The translations under genes were made by a program, and so were the position numbers. Of a stretch of 64,000 nt of DNA, positions 37,493-49,694 are shown one piece after another. The notes beneath the pieces were generated by a model. The model made no database searches, was not told the DNA's origin, and saw only the letters and a list, made by a program, of their open reading frames with translations. Positions within the stretch are counted from its first letter, which is position 1; each line of letters begins with the position of its first letter. The DNA comes from Bacillota bacterium. GTDB lineage: Bacteria > Bacillota > Dethiobacteria > Dethiobacterales > Dethiobacteraceae. The stretch spans positions 150,394-214,393 of the forward strand of contig QLUR01000001.1 in NCBI GenBank assembly GCA_018725565.1, written 5' to 3'.

Positions 37493-37496
<4 letters not shown>
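36729..37496 (+). CDS. tpiA: Triosephosphate isomerase
   Basis: Interconverts dihydroxyacetone phosphate and glyceraldehyde 3-phosphate. AANWKMYKT (catalytic Lys), VLLGHSERR (catalytic His), VVAYEPVWAIG (catalytic Glu) and IQYGGSVNPENI are all present. It is 255 residues, and its stop overlaps the gpmI ATG by 4 bases. Confidence 0.97.
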
Positions 37497-40371
<2,875 letters not shown>

Positions 40372-40389
40372 ACGTTTAATCGCTGCTGG

Positions 40390-40418
40390 TTGTTTTTTAA
40401 AATATGCTATGGTAGAAT
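40390..40418 (+). promoter_or_regulatory. Promoter for secG-hppA
   Basis: TTGTTT at 40390-40395 and TAGAAT at 40413-40418 are 17 bases apart, and TG at 40410-40411 makes an extended -10. It lies just past eno, leaving a leader of about 110 bases before secG. Confidence 0.5.
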
Positions 40419-40535
40419 ATGCTTGTGCGCGTCCAGGGACAAGAAATGGTGACCGGAGTTAATTCGAAATATTTAGATAACTGCCTGCAGTAGTGCTTTG
40501 TGTTGCCATTTTAAAGACAAAGGAGGTGTATTTTG

Positions 40536-40763
40536 GTGGACGTTTTTTTAAAAATTATTTTTCTCCTGGTATCCCTCGGGCTGATTGCCACAGTGCTGCT
40601 GCAGTCGGGCAGGGTTGCCGGCCTGTCCGGAACAATAGCGGGCGGAGCCCAGTCGTTGTTCGGCAAGAAAAAGGGAGTAGACAGTTTCCTGGCTAAAATT
40701 ACTATTGTCTTTGCCATTGTCTTTATGCTCCTGGCTATTGTGCTGACCGCGATTGGCCCTTAA
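40536..40763 (+). CDS. secG: Preprotein translocase subunit SecG
   Basis: A small accessory subunit of the SecYEG channel. The 75 residues form two transmembrane helices (FLKIIFLLVSLGLIATVLLQ and ITIVFAIVFMLLAIVLTAIG) joined by a glycine-rich loop with AGGAQSLFGKKKGVD. GTG 40536 lies 7 bases after AGGAGGTG; TTG 40533 is the alternative. Confidence 0.93.
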   Translation: MDVFLKIIFLLVSLGLIATVLLQSGRVAGLSGTIAGGAQSLFGKKKGVDSFLAKITIVFAIVFMLLAIVLTAIGP

Positions 40764-40814
40764 CCGGTGGTTGAAGGTGCAAAGTGGTAAAAGCTAAGAG
40801 GAGGAATCGAGCGA

Positions 40815-42785
<1,971 letters not shown>

Positions 42786-42788
<3 letters not shown>

Positions 42789-42805
42789 AAGCACAACTGC
42801 TTTTA
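42786..42805 (+). terminator. Hairpin overlapping the hppA stop
   Basis: TAAAAGCA and TGCTTTTA form a perfect 8-bp stem around a CAAC loop. The stem starts with the stop codon and the 3' arm holds a T4 run. Confidence 0.4.
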
Positions 42806-43079
42806 AACCGCCATCTGCGCCTGAGCTCATCCGGTCCTTGTTGCGCCTAGCATCTGACGGTTGACTTTCGCAGTTGGCGGACTGCCAGGGCAGTTACGAA
42901 TTCAGGCAACAGGGCGGTCATTGCCGCCCTGTTGCCTTTGGACATAGTAATACTGAAAAAGGGCATAGGCTACTTTATTAAATAGTGAGGGCAAAAAAAA
43001 CAAAAATACTATAGTCAGACAAATTACAATGAAATTAGCATGGTGTCCCTGAATTTACAGATACCAGAAAGAGGAAAAG
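42806..43079. other. Intergenic region hppA-rnr
   Basis: No gene is visible. It holds the strong hairpin at 42904-42940 and an AT-rich stretch near 42980-43045 that probably contains the rnr promoter, though no convincing -35/-10 pair was found. Confidence 0.5.
42904..42940 (+). terminator. Strong factor-independent terminator
   Basis: AGGCAACAGGGCGG (42904-42917) and CCGCCCTGTTGCCT (42924-42937) form a perfect 14-bp stem with a 6-base loop, followed by TTTG. The T run is short, but the stem is very stable. It closes the secG-hppA transcript. Confidence 0.7.
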
Positions 43080-45197
43080 ATGAGTTTTCAGGAAAAATTG
43101 CTCGGCTTCATGCGTGAAACAGCATACCGGCCGCTGACTGTTGACGAACTGGCCAGGGAACTGGGACTGCATGACAAGCGGGATGTCAGGAAATTCACCC
43201 GTTTGATGGAAGAACTGGAGCAGGCCGGTAAGATTATCAAAACGCGCTACGGGCGCTACGGAGTTCCGGAAAAAATGAACCTGGCGGTGGGGATGCTGCA
43301 AGGCAATCCGGCCGGGTTCGGCTTCGTCCTGCCTGACGCTCCAGCCGCCGGCGATATCTTTATTCCTGCCGGCCAACTGAATGGTGCGCTGCACGGAGAC
43401 CGGGTGGTGGCCCGCCTGTCCGGGACAAGGGAGGGCGGAAAGCGCGAAGGCGAAATAATCAGGATTCTGGAGCGCCGTTCCCGGTATGTAATCGGCCGGC
43501 TGGAGTCAGTCCGTCAGTTAGTGTACGTTGTGCCGGACGACCAGCGCATTTCCACCGATATTTTTATTCCCCGCTCGCAGGCGCGCCCGCTGAAAAACGG
43601 ACTGAAGGTTCAGGTGGAAATTACCCGCTGGCCGGAAAAGCGCCGCCCCCCGGAAGGGATTATTGTTTCGGTATTGGGGGAGCCGGGCGACCAGGGACTC
43701 GATACGTTGACCATCATCAAAAAATATGAATTGCCGGAGTCTTTTCCTCCTCAAGTGCAGAAAGAAGTTGCCGCGCTGCCGGCGGAAATTACCTCCGCGG
43801 ATCTGGAAGGCCGGCGCGACCTGCGTGCGCTGCCCACGGTTACGATAGACGGTGCCGATGCCAAAGACCTGGATGATGCCGTTTCCCTGCAGCGGCTCGC
43901 CAACGGCAACCTGGAACTGGGTGTGCATATTGCCGATGTCGGTCACTTTGTCCGGGAAGGCACGGCAGTGGACAGGGAGGCTTTCCAGCGCGGAACCAGC
44001 GTTTACCTGGTGGAGACCGTCATCCCGATGCTGCCGCCGGAGTTGTCAAACGGCCTGTGCAGCCTGAATCCAAAGGTAGACCGGCTGACTATCAGCGTGC
44101 TGATGGAATTGGACGCCGGAGGGCAACTGCTAAGATACAATTTTACGCCGAGCGTGATTAACAGCCGCGAGCGAATGACGTATGAAGACCTGCGCGCCAT
44201 CCTGGAAGACCAGGACGCAGCGCTGAGCCGGCGCTATGCACAGCTTTTGCCCATGTTCACTGAGATGAGCCGGCTGGCACTTGTTTTGCGGAGCAGGCGC
44301 GCCGACCGCGGAGCTATTGATTTTGATCTGCCGGAAATAAAAGTAGTCCTGGACGACACTGGCCGCACGGCGGCGCTGGAAAAACGCCCGCGCTCCATTG
44401 CGGAAACGATTATCGAGGAATTCATGCTGCAGTGCAACGAGGTGGTGGCTGCGCATTTTACCCGCCTGCAGGTACCGTTTCTTTACCGGGTTCATGAGCG
44501 GCCGGACGAGGAGAAAATGCTGGCTTTCCGCGACTTTGTCCATAACCTGGGCTATTCGTTCAAAGGCCGCCCCGATAAGATCCATGCCCGCGCTTTGCAG
44601 GCTCTGTTGCAGCAGGTGGCCGGCAAGCCGGAACAACGAGTTGTTAATACTTTGTTGTTGCGCAGCATGAAGCAGGCCCGTTATTCCGCGGAACACCTGC
44701 CGCACTTCGGCCTTGCAGCAGAGGATTACACGCACTTTACCTCGCCGATCCGCCGCTATCCCGACCTGGTGGTACACCGCCTGCTGCGTGAATATCTGGA
44801 GGGGATGCCTGGTTCCAGACGGCTGGCCCGTCTAGCCCACTATAACGAGGCGGCGGCGGAGCGTTCTTCCGTGCGCGAGCGCTTGGCGATGGAGGCGGAG
44901 CGAGAAAGTGTCGAAGTTAAAAAAATCGAATTTATGTCCGGTAAAGAAGGTCAGGAGTATGACGCTACCATCTCAGGCGTGACTTCCTTCGGCTTTTTTG
45001 TGGAACTGGACAACCTTGTAGAAGGACTGGTCCACATTTCAAGCCTGACTGACGATTACTACCGCTATAACGAAAAAGCATTATCGCTTCATGGCGGGCG
45101 AACGGGCAAAATGTTCCGCATTGGCCAAGCGGTAAAAGTTGTGCTAAAGCGGGTCGAAAAGGATAAGCGCCAGCTGGATTTCACCCTGGTGGGCTAA
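43080..45197 (+). CDS. rnr: Ribonuclease R
   Basis: A processive 3'-5' exoribonuclease that degrades structured RNA and works with tmRNA/SmpB in mRNA turnover. An N-terminal winged helix (1-70) is followed by cold-shock domains (about 75-225). The RNB catalytic domain has IDGADAKDLDDAVSL, and YTHFTSPIRRYPDLVVHRLL lies near its end. An S1 domain closes the protein (about 622-705). It has 705 residues. Its location just upstream of smpB-ssrA is the usual one, with an MFS gene inserted between them here. Confidence 0.96.
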   Translation: MSFQEKLLGFMRETAYRPLTVDELARELGLHDKRDVRKFTRLMEELEQAGKIIKTRYGRYGVPEKMNLAVGMLQGNPAGFGFVLPDAPAAGDIFIPAGQLNGALHGDRVVARLSGTREGGKREGEIIRILERRSRYVIGRLESVRQLVYVVPDDQRISTDIFIPRSQARPLKNGLKVQVEITRWPEKRRPPEGIIVSVLGEPGDQGLDTLTIIKKYELPESFPPQVQKEVAALPAEITSADLEGRRDLRALPTVTIDGADAKDLDDAVSLQRLANGNLELGVHIADVGHFVREGTAVDREAFQRGTSVYLVETVIPMLPPELSNGLCSLNPKVDRLTISVLMELDAGGQLLRYNFTPSVINSRERMTYEDLRAILEDQDAALSRRYAQLLPMFTEMSRLALVLRSRRADRGAIDFDLPEIKVVLDDTGRTAALEKRPRSIAETIIEEFMLQCNEVVAAHFTRLQVPFLYRVHERPDEEKMLAFRDFVHNLGYSFKGRPDKIHARALQALLQQVAGKPEQRVVNTLLLRSMKQARYSAEHLPHFGLAAEDYTHFTSPIRRYPDLVVHRLLREYLEGMPGSRRLARLAHYNEAAAERSSVRERLAMEAERESVEVKKIEFMSGKEGQEYDATISGVTSFGFFVELDNLVEGLVHISSLTDDYYRYNEKALSLHGGRTGKMFRIGQAVKVVLKRVEKDKRQLDFTLVG

Positions 45198-45341
45198 AAT
45201 TTGTCTGCCATTGTTGATGCTCAGATTGACCGAAGCAATTCCATAAAAGCTGAGCTAAACAGGCCCTGTGGGTTCAGAACAGCCGAGGCGATTGAAGCTA
45301 GGTGATGATGCGCCACCTGAAAACAGGAGATGAAAGGTCAG

Positions 45342-46538
45342 ATGCTGAAATCAAAGAGTAGCAAAATTGCCGCGCTGTTAGTTTCGCACTGGGCCAATGA
45401 CGGCTACGTGGTTGTCCTCCCGCCTCTGCTTATGGTCCTTTCCCTGGAATTCGGTATTACGACGATGCAGGCAGCCCAGATTATGAGCGTTTACTCCATT
45501 GCCTCCGCAGTCGGTCAACTGCCCATTTCCCTGTGGGGGGATTACTCGGGCAGGTCCAGAGATCTGCTCGCCGCAGGCTTGGTGCTCCTTTCTCTGGCTC
45601 TCCTTGGCTGGGGCTGGAGTACGGGGTATCACTGGCTGCTGTTATTTGCTTTTGTGGCAGGTTTGGGTTTCAGCGGTTATCACCCGATCAGTATGAACCT
45701 AATGACACAGCAGTTTGGTGAGAAAAAGGGCTTTTCCCTGGGGTTGCATACTATGGCCGGCTCCATAGGCGCCAGCATGGTTCCCGTAATCATTGGTATT
45801 TTCAGCGAGACATGGCGCCTGGGCGTAACCCTGCTGGCAATTCCCGGATTTCTTAGTGCCCTTTGGATTATACTGGCCTTCGGCAATTTCCGCAATTCGG
45901 AGCTGCAGGGCAAGGAGCTGGCCCAGGCTCTGCGGAAAACAATCCTCAGCCCCATGCTGTTACTGGTTACCAGCCTTTCGGGAATCAACCAGATGGTTTA
46001 CATAGGTTCCATCACCTTTCTTCCCCTCTTTTTTGCCGATCGCTTTGGCTGGAGCCCTGCAGCTACCGGTGTCCTCATCGGTGCGTTCCACTTCAGCGCC
46101 CTGGTATCTCAGCCTCTTTTCGGTTATCTCTCTGACCTGATGAGCCGCAATCGTCTTATTTATATTAGTGGTGCCGGTATCTTTTTGTGTTACTTCTTTA
46201 TTTTTCTTTCCCGCAATCCTCTTCTCTCGGCATGCCTGGGTGTCCTGGCCGGGGCCTGCGTTCTGGCAATGCGCACCCTTGTTATCGCCAAGGTCTCAGA
46301 CATCGCCGGTGCGGAAACCAGGAGCGCCGCCATCGCCGTCAGCTTTACCTTCAGTGGAGCTATGGGTGCCCTAGCTCCACTGCTGGGGGGATACCTGCAG
46401 CAGGCCTATTCTTATGAGGTGGCTTTCCTCGTATTCGGCTTTTCAATCATTCTCGGCCTAGGCTTCCTGACGGCGCAGGGCAGGCTGGGGAAAAACAAAG
46501 CCGGCTTCGAGGTGCGAGACAATTTTGTCAACAAATAA
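45342..46538 (+). CDS. MFS transporter (FsrA/fosmidomycin-resistance-like)
   Basis: A 12-helix major facilitator transporter. VSHWANDGYVVVLPPLLMVL at the N-terminus, GDYSGRSRDLL (loop 2-3 motif) and GFSGYHPISMNLM resemble the FsrA drug-efflux subgroup; the substrate is unknown. ATG 45342 follows AAAGG at spacing 4; ATG 45330 is in frame but directly abuts the GGAG. It has 398 to 402 residues and sits alone between rnr and smpB. Confidence 0.85.
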   Translation: MLKSKSSKIAALLVSHWANDGYVVVLPPLLMVLSLEFGITTMQAAQIMSVYSIASAVGQLPISLWGDYSGRSRDLLAAGLVLLSLALLGWGWSTGYHWLLLFAFVAGLGFSGYHPISMNLMTQQFGEKKGFSLGLHTMAGSIGASMVPVIIGIFSETWRLGVTLLAIPGFLSALWIILAFGNFRNSELQGKELAQALRKTILSPMLLLVTSLSGINQMVYIGSITFLPLFFADRFGWSPAATGVLIGAFHFSALVSQPLFGYLSDLMSRNRLIYISGAGIFLCYFFIFLSRNPLLSACLGVLAGACVLAMRTLVIAKVSDIAGAETRSAAIAVSFTFSGAMGALAPLLGGYLQQAYSYEVAFLVFGFSIILGLGFLTAQGRLGKNKAGFEVRDNFVNK

Positions 46539-46618
46539 CATGTGTTTATTTAGAGTTTGCTCGGTACAGTTGTTCCTGCGACAAAGAAAACAGATCTGCT
46601 TCTTCAGCCGGGGCCGGC

Positions 46619-46648
46619 TTGACGGGGCAACAATACAGCTGTTATAAT
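46619..46648 (+). promoter_or_regulatory. Promoter of smpB (and possibly ssrA)
   Basis: TTGACG at 46619-46624 and a perfect TATAAT at 46643-46648 are 18 bases apart, 83 bases ahead of the smpB start. Confidence 0.65.
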
Positions 46649-46730
46649 AAAAGCGCAAGCAGATGAATATGCCATTTAACAGCGCCCTGTTTGTCCCAGG
46701 CAAATGGGGTTGATTTATCCGTAAGAGGCG

Positions 46731-47192
46731 ATGATGGAAAAAAAAGTATTTGCCCAGAACCGTAAAGCCTTTCATGACTATTACCTGGAAGAATCCTGCG
46801 AGGCCGGGATTGTTCTGACCGGCACAGAGGTAAAGTCAATTCGCGCCGGCAAGGTAAACCTGAAAGACAGTTATGCGCGGGTGGAAAACGGGGAGATACA
46901 TGTGCATAATATGCATATCAGCCCCTATGAGCAAGGCAACAGGTTCAACCACGAGCCGCTGCGCACACGCAAGTTATTGTTGCATCGCCGCGAGATCAGC
47001 CGTCTGCTGGGTCTGACCAGGGGAAAAGGGTACACGCTTATCCCCACCAAGCTATATGCTGTACGGGGCCTGATTAAGTTGGAGCTGGCGCTGGCGCGCG
47101 GCAAAAAGCAGTACGACAAGCGTGAGGCGCTGGCGGAAAAGGAAGCAAAAAGAGAAGTGTCCAGGACCTTTAAAGAAAAGCAGTATCTTTGA
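46731..47192 (+). CDS. smpB: SsrA-binding protein SmpB
   Basis: SmpB binds tmRNA and delivers it to stalled ribosomes. [39 protein letters not shown] and [18 protein letters not shown] are family motifs. The basic tail ([19 protein letters not shown]) enters the decoding channel. It has 153 residues; ATG 46734 is an equally possible start. The ssrA gene begins 6 bases after the stop. Confidence 0.97.
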   Translation: MMEKKVFAQNRKAFHDYYLEESCEAGIVLTGTEVKSIRAGKVNLKDSYARVENGEIHVHNMHISPYEQGNRFNHEPLRTRKLLLHRREISRLLGLTRGKGYTLIPTKLYAVRGLIKLELALARGKKQYDKREALAEKEAKREVSRTFKEKQYL

Positions 47193-47197
47193 TACAT

Positions 47198-47549
47198 GGG
47201 GGCGTATTGGTTTCGACGGGGGTCGGATGGGCGAGAACAGCGGGTCCGGGACCATGGCCCGGCAACAACATGGAAGCGTTATAAACGCCAACGATAATTA
47301 CGCTCTCGCTGCTTAAATAGCAGCGTGTCCGCTAGTTCCGGGCCTGTAGGCACTAGACCGGGCATCGACTAATCAGGCTACCGCGCCTCACGGTTGGCAG
47401 AGCCAAAGGGGCCGGGAATCACAACTGTGCTAGCCGCGCGGATCCTGCCTTAAGGAGCCGCTCCGGCGAAGACAAATTTAAGGCTACACCCGTAGAAGCT
47501 CTCGTTGGTTCACTTTCGGACAGGGGTTCGATTCCCCTCGCCTCCACCA
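47198..47549 (+). ncRNA. ssrA: Transfer-messenger RNA
   Basis: Rescues stalled ribosomes. The 5' end GGGGGCG pairs with the 3' CGCCTCC ahead of ACCA to form the 7-bp tRNA-like acceptor stem. TTTCGACGGGG near the 5' end and GTTCGATTCCCCTC in the T arm are conserved. The internal reading frame encodes the tag ANDNYALAA followed by TAA. The gene is about 352 bases, directly behind smpB. Its 3' end borders the accessory region, a common site for integrative elements. Confidence 0.95.
47287..47316 (+). other. tmRNA proteolysis-tag reading frame
   Basis: GCC is taken as the resume codon after ATAAA. Nine codons read A-N-D-N-Y-A-L-A-A and end in TAA; the ALAA end is the ClpXP/ClpAP degron. Confidence 0.85.
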
Positions 47550-47556
47550 AAATTTT

Positions 47557-47660
47557 CCATCTATTGATAAACGAGAGTTTGTCGGTGGGTGGTTTTGTTT
47601 TGCCCAAAAGCCCAGTATTTAAGCCACTCTTGCGGTTTTGCAGAGTGGTTTTCATTATTT
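47557..47660 (+). repeat. Repeat block copy 1, including the ssrA terminator
   Basis: It starts CCATCTATTGAT, contains GTCGGTGGGTGGTTTT and GTATTTAAGCCACTCT, and ends in a hairpin with a T-rich tail. It matches 56475-56580 at roughly four of five positions by eye. It lies directly behind the ssrA 3' end. Confidence 0.75.
47624..47660 (+). terminator. Terminator of ssrA
   Basis: CCACTCT-T-GC (47624-47633) pairs with GCAGAGTGG (47640-47648), followed by TTTTCATTATTTT. Confidence 0.7.
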
Positions 47661-47684
47661 TATGGCAGTTTTTTTAGCCGTTTC

Positions 47685-47705
47685 TGGAGGCAAGGGGATT
47701 TGAAC
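47685..47705 (-). other. tRNA/tmRNA 3'-end-like sequence, inverted
   Basis: On the minus strand it reads GTTCAAATCCCCTTGCCTCCA, a T-arm plus acceptor strand that matches the ssrA 3' end (GTTCGATTCCCCTCGCCTCCA) at 17 of 21 positions. No tRNA body accompanies it. It is a candidate attachment-site remnant. Confidence 0.5.
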
Positions 47706-47884
47706 TTACGGCCTTTTTGCAGCCTGAAACCGGAAAGCCGTTAAAAGATAGAGGGGGTGTGCATCCGATTTTAGGGGGGTGTGCAAAGAGGGGTGTGCGA
47801 AATGCCGGACGACAAAGGACGCCCGTGTTTTTAGGCGTATCCTATCTTTTTATACTCATCGGAAACAAACAACGATTTTTCGCA
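47706..47884. repeat. Non-coding stretch with GGGGTGTGC repeats
   Basis: GGGGTGTGCA occurs at 47754-47763 and 47776-47785, and GGGGTGTGCG at 47790-47799. The same word recurs at 56674 and 63636. No convincing gene is present. Confidence 0.6.
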
Positions 47885-47913
47885 TTGACAAATTCCGATT
47901 TGAAGAATATAAT
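47885..47913 (+). promoter_or_regulatory. Near-consensus promoter of the arsR-hgcAB-acr3-arsC operon
   Basis: TTGACA at 47885-47890 and TATAAT at 47908-47913 are exactly 17 bases apart, 36 bases before arsR. A promoter this strong fits derepression by a repressor. Confidence 0.8.
47889..47902. promoter_or_regulatory. Possible ArsR operator
   Basis: CAAAT-TCCG-ATTTG is a short perfect dyad overlapping the -35 and the spacer of the arsR promoter, where an autorepressor would block RNA polymerase. The assignment is inference. Confidence 0.35.
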
Positions 47914-47948
47914 AATCATATCGAACTTTTTAAATTTGAGGTGTCGGC

Positions 47949-48284
47949 ATGGAGAACTATCTGAAGTATACAAAAGTGTTTAAGGCATTGGGCGATGCTA
48001 AAAGGGCTATGATTGTGGATATGCTCTCTTGCGGTGAACTTTGCGCCTGCATGATTTTAGAAAAGTTCAAGATCTCCCAATCCACGTTGTCCCACCACAT
48101 GAAACTCCTGTGCGAATGCGGGCTTGTTAAGGGCAGAAATGAGGGCAAATGGACCTACTACTCGTTGAATGCGGAAACAATCAGGGAAACAGAACAGTTT
48201 TTCCGGGGCATCACTTCTGCTAAGGGAAGCTGCATCTGCAAGGAAGACGCGGACTGTTGTGAAGGATGTGATCAGGATGAATAA
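47949..48284 (+). CDS. arsR: ArsR-family metalloregulator
   Basis: A winged-helix repressor released by As(III) or similar soft metals. The alpha-3 site ELCAC (Cys32, Cys34) matches the As(III)-sensing type, and the recognition helix is ISQSTLSHHMKLLCECG. Unusually, the C-terminal 20 residues add a cysteine cluster (CICKEDADCCEGC) that could form a second thiol site for As(III) or Hg(II). It has 111 residues. ATG 47949 follows GAGGTG. Its last 8 bases overlap the hgcA start, so the regulator and the mercury-methylation genes are translationally coupled. Confidence 0.93.
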   Translation: MENYLKYTKVFKALGDAKRAMIVDMLSCGELCACMILEKFKISQSTLSHHMKLLCECGLVKGRNEGKWTYYSLNAETIRETEQFFRGITSAKGSCICKEDADCCEGCDQDE

Positions 48285-49365
48285 AGAAAAGTCCTGCTGT
48301 AGTCCGGTCAATGCTTGTTATGCCGAGGTTTTGGTTACGCCGCATAATCAAAAGGATGAATGGGTAACGGGTGAAATCCATACTTCGCAAGGCAGCGTTC
48401 CGGTGATTTCGACAGATATCAGTTTCGAAGACACGTTCGGAGCGTGGAAAGTGCGCTGGGGCATTGGCAGGATGAATTACCGGATAAATCCAGGGCTTTA
48501 CGCTTTGGGCCAGCCCGATCATAAATCTCCTGTGTTAGTCAGCGCAAACTATAAGTTGACATTCGATGCTTTAAGAAAAGAGCTTTCGGGCTTGCACTGC
48601 TGGATTCTGATACTTGATACAAAGGGCATTAATGTCTGGTGCGCCGCCGGTAAAGGCACGTTCGGAACTGATGAACTGGTCAGCCGCATTACAAAAACCG
48701 GGCTGTCCGAGATTGTATCCCACAAAACATTAGTATTGCCGCAGTTGGGGGCACCCGGTGTAAGAGCCCATGAAGTGACCAGGCGAACGGGGTTTTCAGT
48801 AGTATACGGCCCCATAAGAGCGCACGATATAAAATCTTTCCTTGATTCCGGCTTTAAAGCTACACAAGAAATGCGCACCGTTAAATTTACAGTGTGGGAT
48901 AGATTGGTTCTTACACCTGTGGAACTGGTGGCAACCACAAAGTATTCATTGATGGTTTTCGGCGTGTTTTTTATCATTAATCTGATTGCGGCAAGAACTT
49001 TCGGGCTTGCTGATTTTATTGCGTATGCCGGCGCTGTGGTAACGGGAACCGTTGTTACGCCTGCACTCCTGCCCATTATTCCCGGCCGGGCGTTCGCCTG
49101 GAAGGGCTGGCTGCTAGGGCTCTTATGGACGGCAGGGTTTATTTGGTTTAACGGATGGTTTGTTCCGGAATTCTTACTTCTTGCCATAGGTTATCTACTG
49201 GTGCTGCCGTCCTTGTCCGCGTTTCTGGCCATGAATTTCACAGGCTCGTCAACATACACCTCATTTTCCGGCGTTATCAGGGAAATGAAAATAGCGGTGC
49301 CGCTCATTGCTCTTTCATCCATCGCGGGGATTCTGCTGGTGTTAATAAAGAGCCTGTCGGCTTGA
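48277..49365 (+). CDS. hgcA: Mercury methylation corrinoid protein HgcA
   Basis: HgcA carries a methyl-corrinoid and transfers the methyl group to Hg(II), forming methylmercury together with HgcB. The N-terminal corrinoid domain (about residues 15-205) resembles the CFeSP large subunit. It holds the diagnostic cap-helix motif NVWCAAGK at 119-126, whose Cys122 ligates cobalt. The C-terminal part (about 225-362) has about five transmembrane helices (LMVFGVFFIINLIAA, FIAYAGAVVTGTVVTPALL and others), as in known HgcA. It is 362 residues from ATG 48277, overlapping arsR by 8 bases. It lies 13 bases before hgcB. Confidence 0.95.
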   Translation: MNKEKSCCSPVNACYAEVLVTPHNQKDEWVTGEIHTSQGSVPVISTDISFEDTFGAWKVRWGIGRMNYRINPGLYALGQPDHKSPVLVSANYKLTFDALRKELSGLHCWILILDTKGINVWCAAGKGTFGTDELVSRITKTGLSEIVSHKTLVLPQLGAPGVRAHEVTRRTGFSVVYGPIRAHDIKSFLDSGFKATQEMRTVKFTVWDRLVLTPVELVATTKYSLMVFGVFFIINLIAARTFGLADFIAYAGAVVTGTVVTPALLPIIPGRAFAWKGWLLGLLWTAGFIWFNGWFVPEFLLLAIGYLLVLPSLSAFLAMNFTGSSTYTSFSGVIREMKIAVPLIALSSIAGILLVLIKSLSA

Positions 49366-49378
49366 TACGGAGGGCACT

Positions 49379-49672
49379 ATGAAAGACAGGTATTTAAGAA
49401 ATGTCGCAACGCTCCGTCTCTTAGATGAAAAATGTTTCGGCTGCGGGAGATGCGCGGAGGTTTGCCCGCATAGAGTGTTCATCGTGGAAGATAAAAAAGT
49501 GCGGATAAAAGACAAAGACGGGTGTATGGAGTGCGGCGCGTGTGCTAAAAATTGCCCGGTAAACGCCATCACTGTTAAAGCCGGAGTCGGATGCGCCTAT
49601 GCCGTAATTATGGGCTGGCTTACTGGAAGCGAACCGAGTTGTGATTGTTCAGGCGGCGGAGAATGCTGCTAA
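49379..49672 (+). CDS. hgcB: Mercury methylation ferredoxin HgcB
   Basis: A 2[4Fe-4S] ferredoxin that reduces the HgcA corrinoid and may deliver Hg(II). The first cluster is CFGCGRCAEVCP (Cys19, 22, 25, 29) and the second is CMECGACAKNCP (Cys49, 52, 55, 59), where CMECGAC is the HgcB signature. The extra conserved Cys72 in GVGCAY and the C-terminal Cys96-Cys97 pair match functionally important residues of characterised HgcB. It has 97 residues. It is followed after 22 bases by acr3. Confidence 0.95.
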   Translation: MKDRYLRNVATLRLLDEKCFGCGRCAEVCPHRVFIVEDKKVRIKDKDGCMECGACAKNCPVNAITVKAGVGCAYAVIMGWLTGSEPSCDCSGGGECC

Positions 49673-49694
49673 ATAATGGGGAAGGTGTATTTTT

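Noticed and set aside
47419..47655. Minus-strand open frame across the ssrA 3' end
   Set aside because: It is a frame in the tmRNA gene and its terminator; such frames are often misannotated as proteins.
47685..47705. A complete tRNA gene on the minus strand
   Set aside because: Only the T-arm and acceptor-like part is present; no D arm, anticodon arm or matching 5' acceptor strand was found.
47717..47983. Plus-strand frame between ssrA and arsR
   Set aside because: It crosses the arsR promoter and the GGGGTGTGC repeats and resembles no protein.
48277..49365. Acetyl-CoA pathway corrinoid protein (CFeSP large subunit) instead of HgcA
   Set aside because: CFeSP lacks the NVWCAAGK motif and the C-terminal membrane helices seen here, and no Wood-Ljungdahl genes are nearby.
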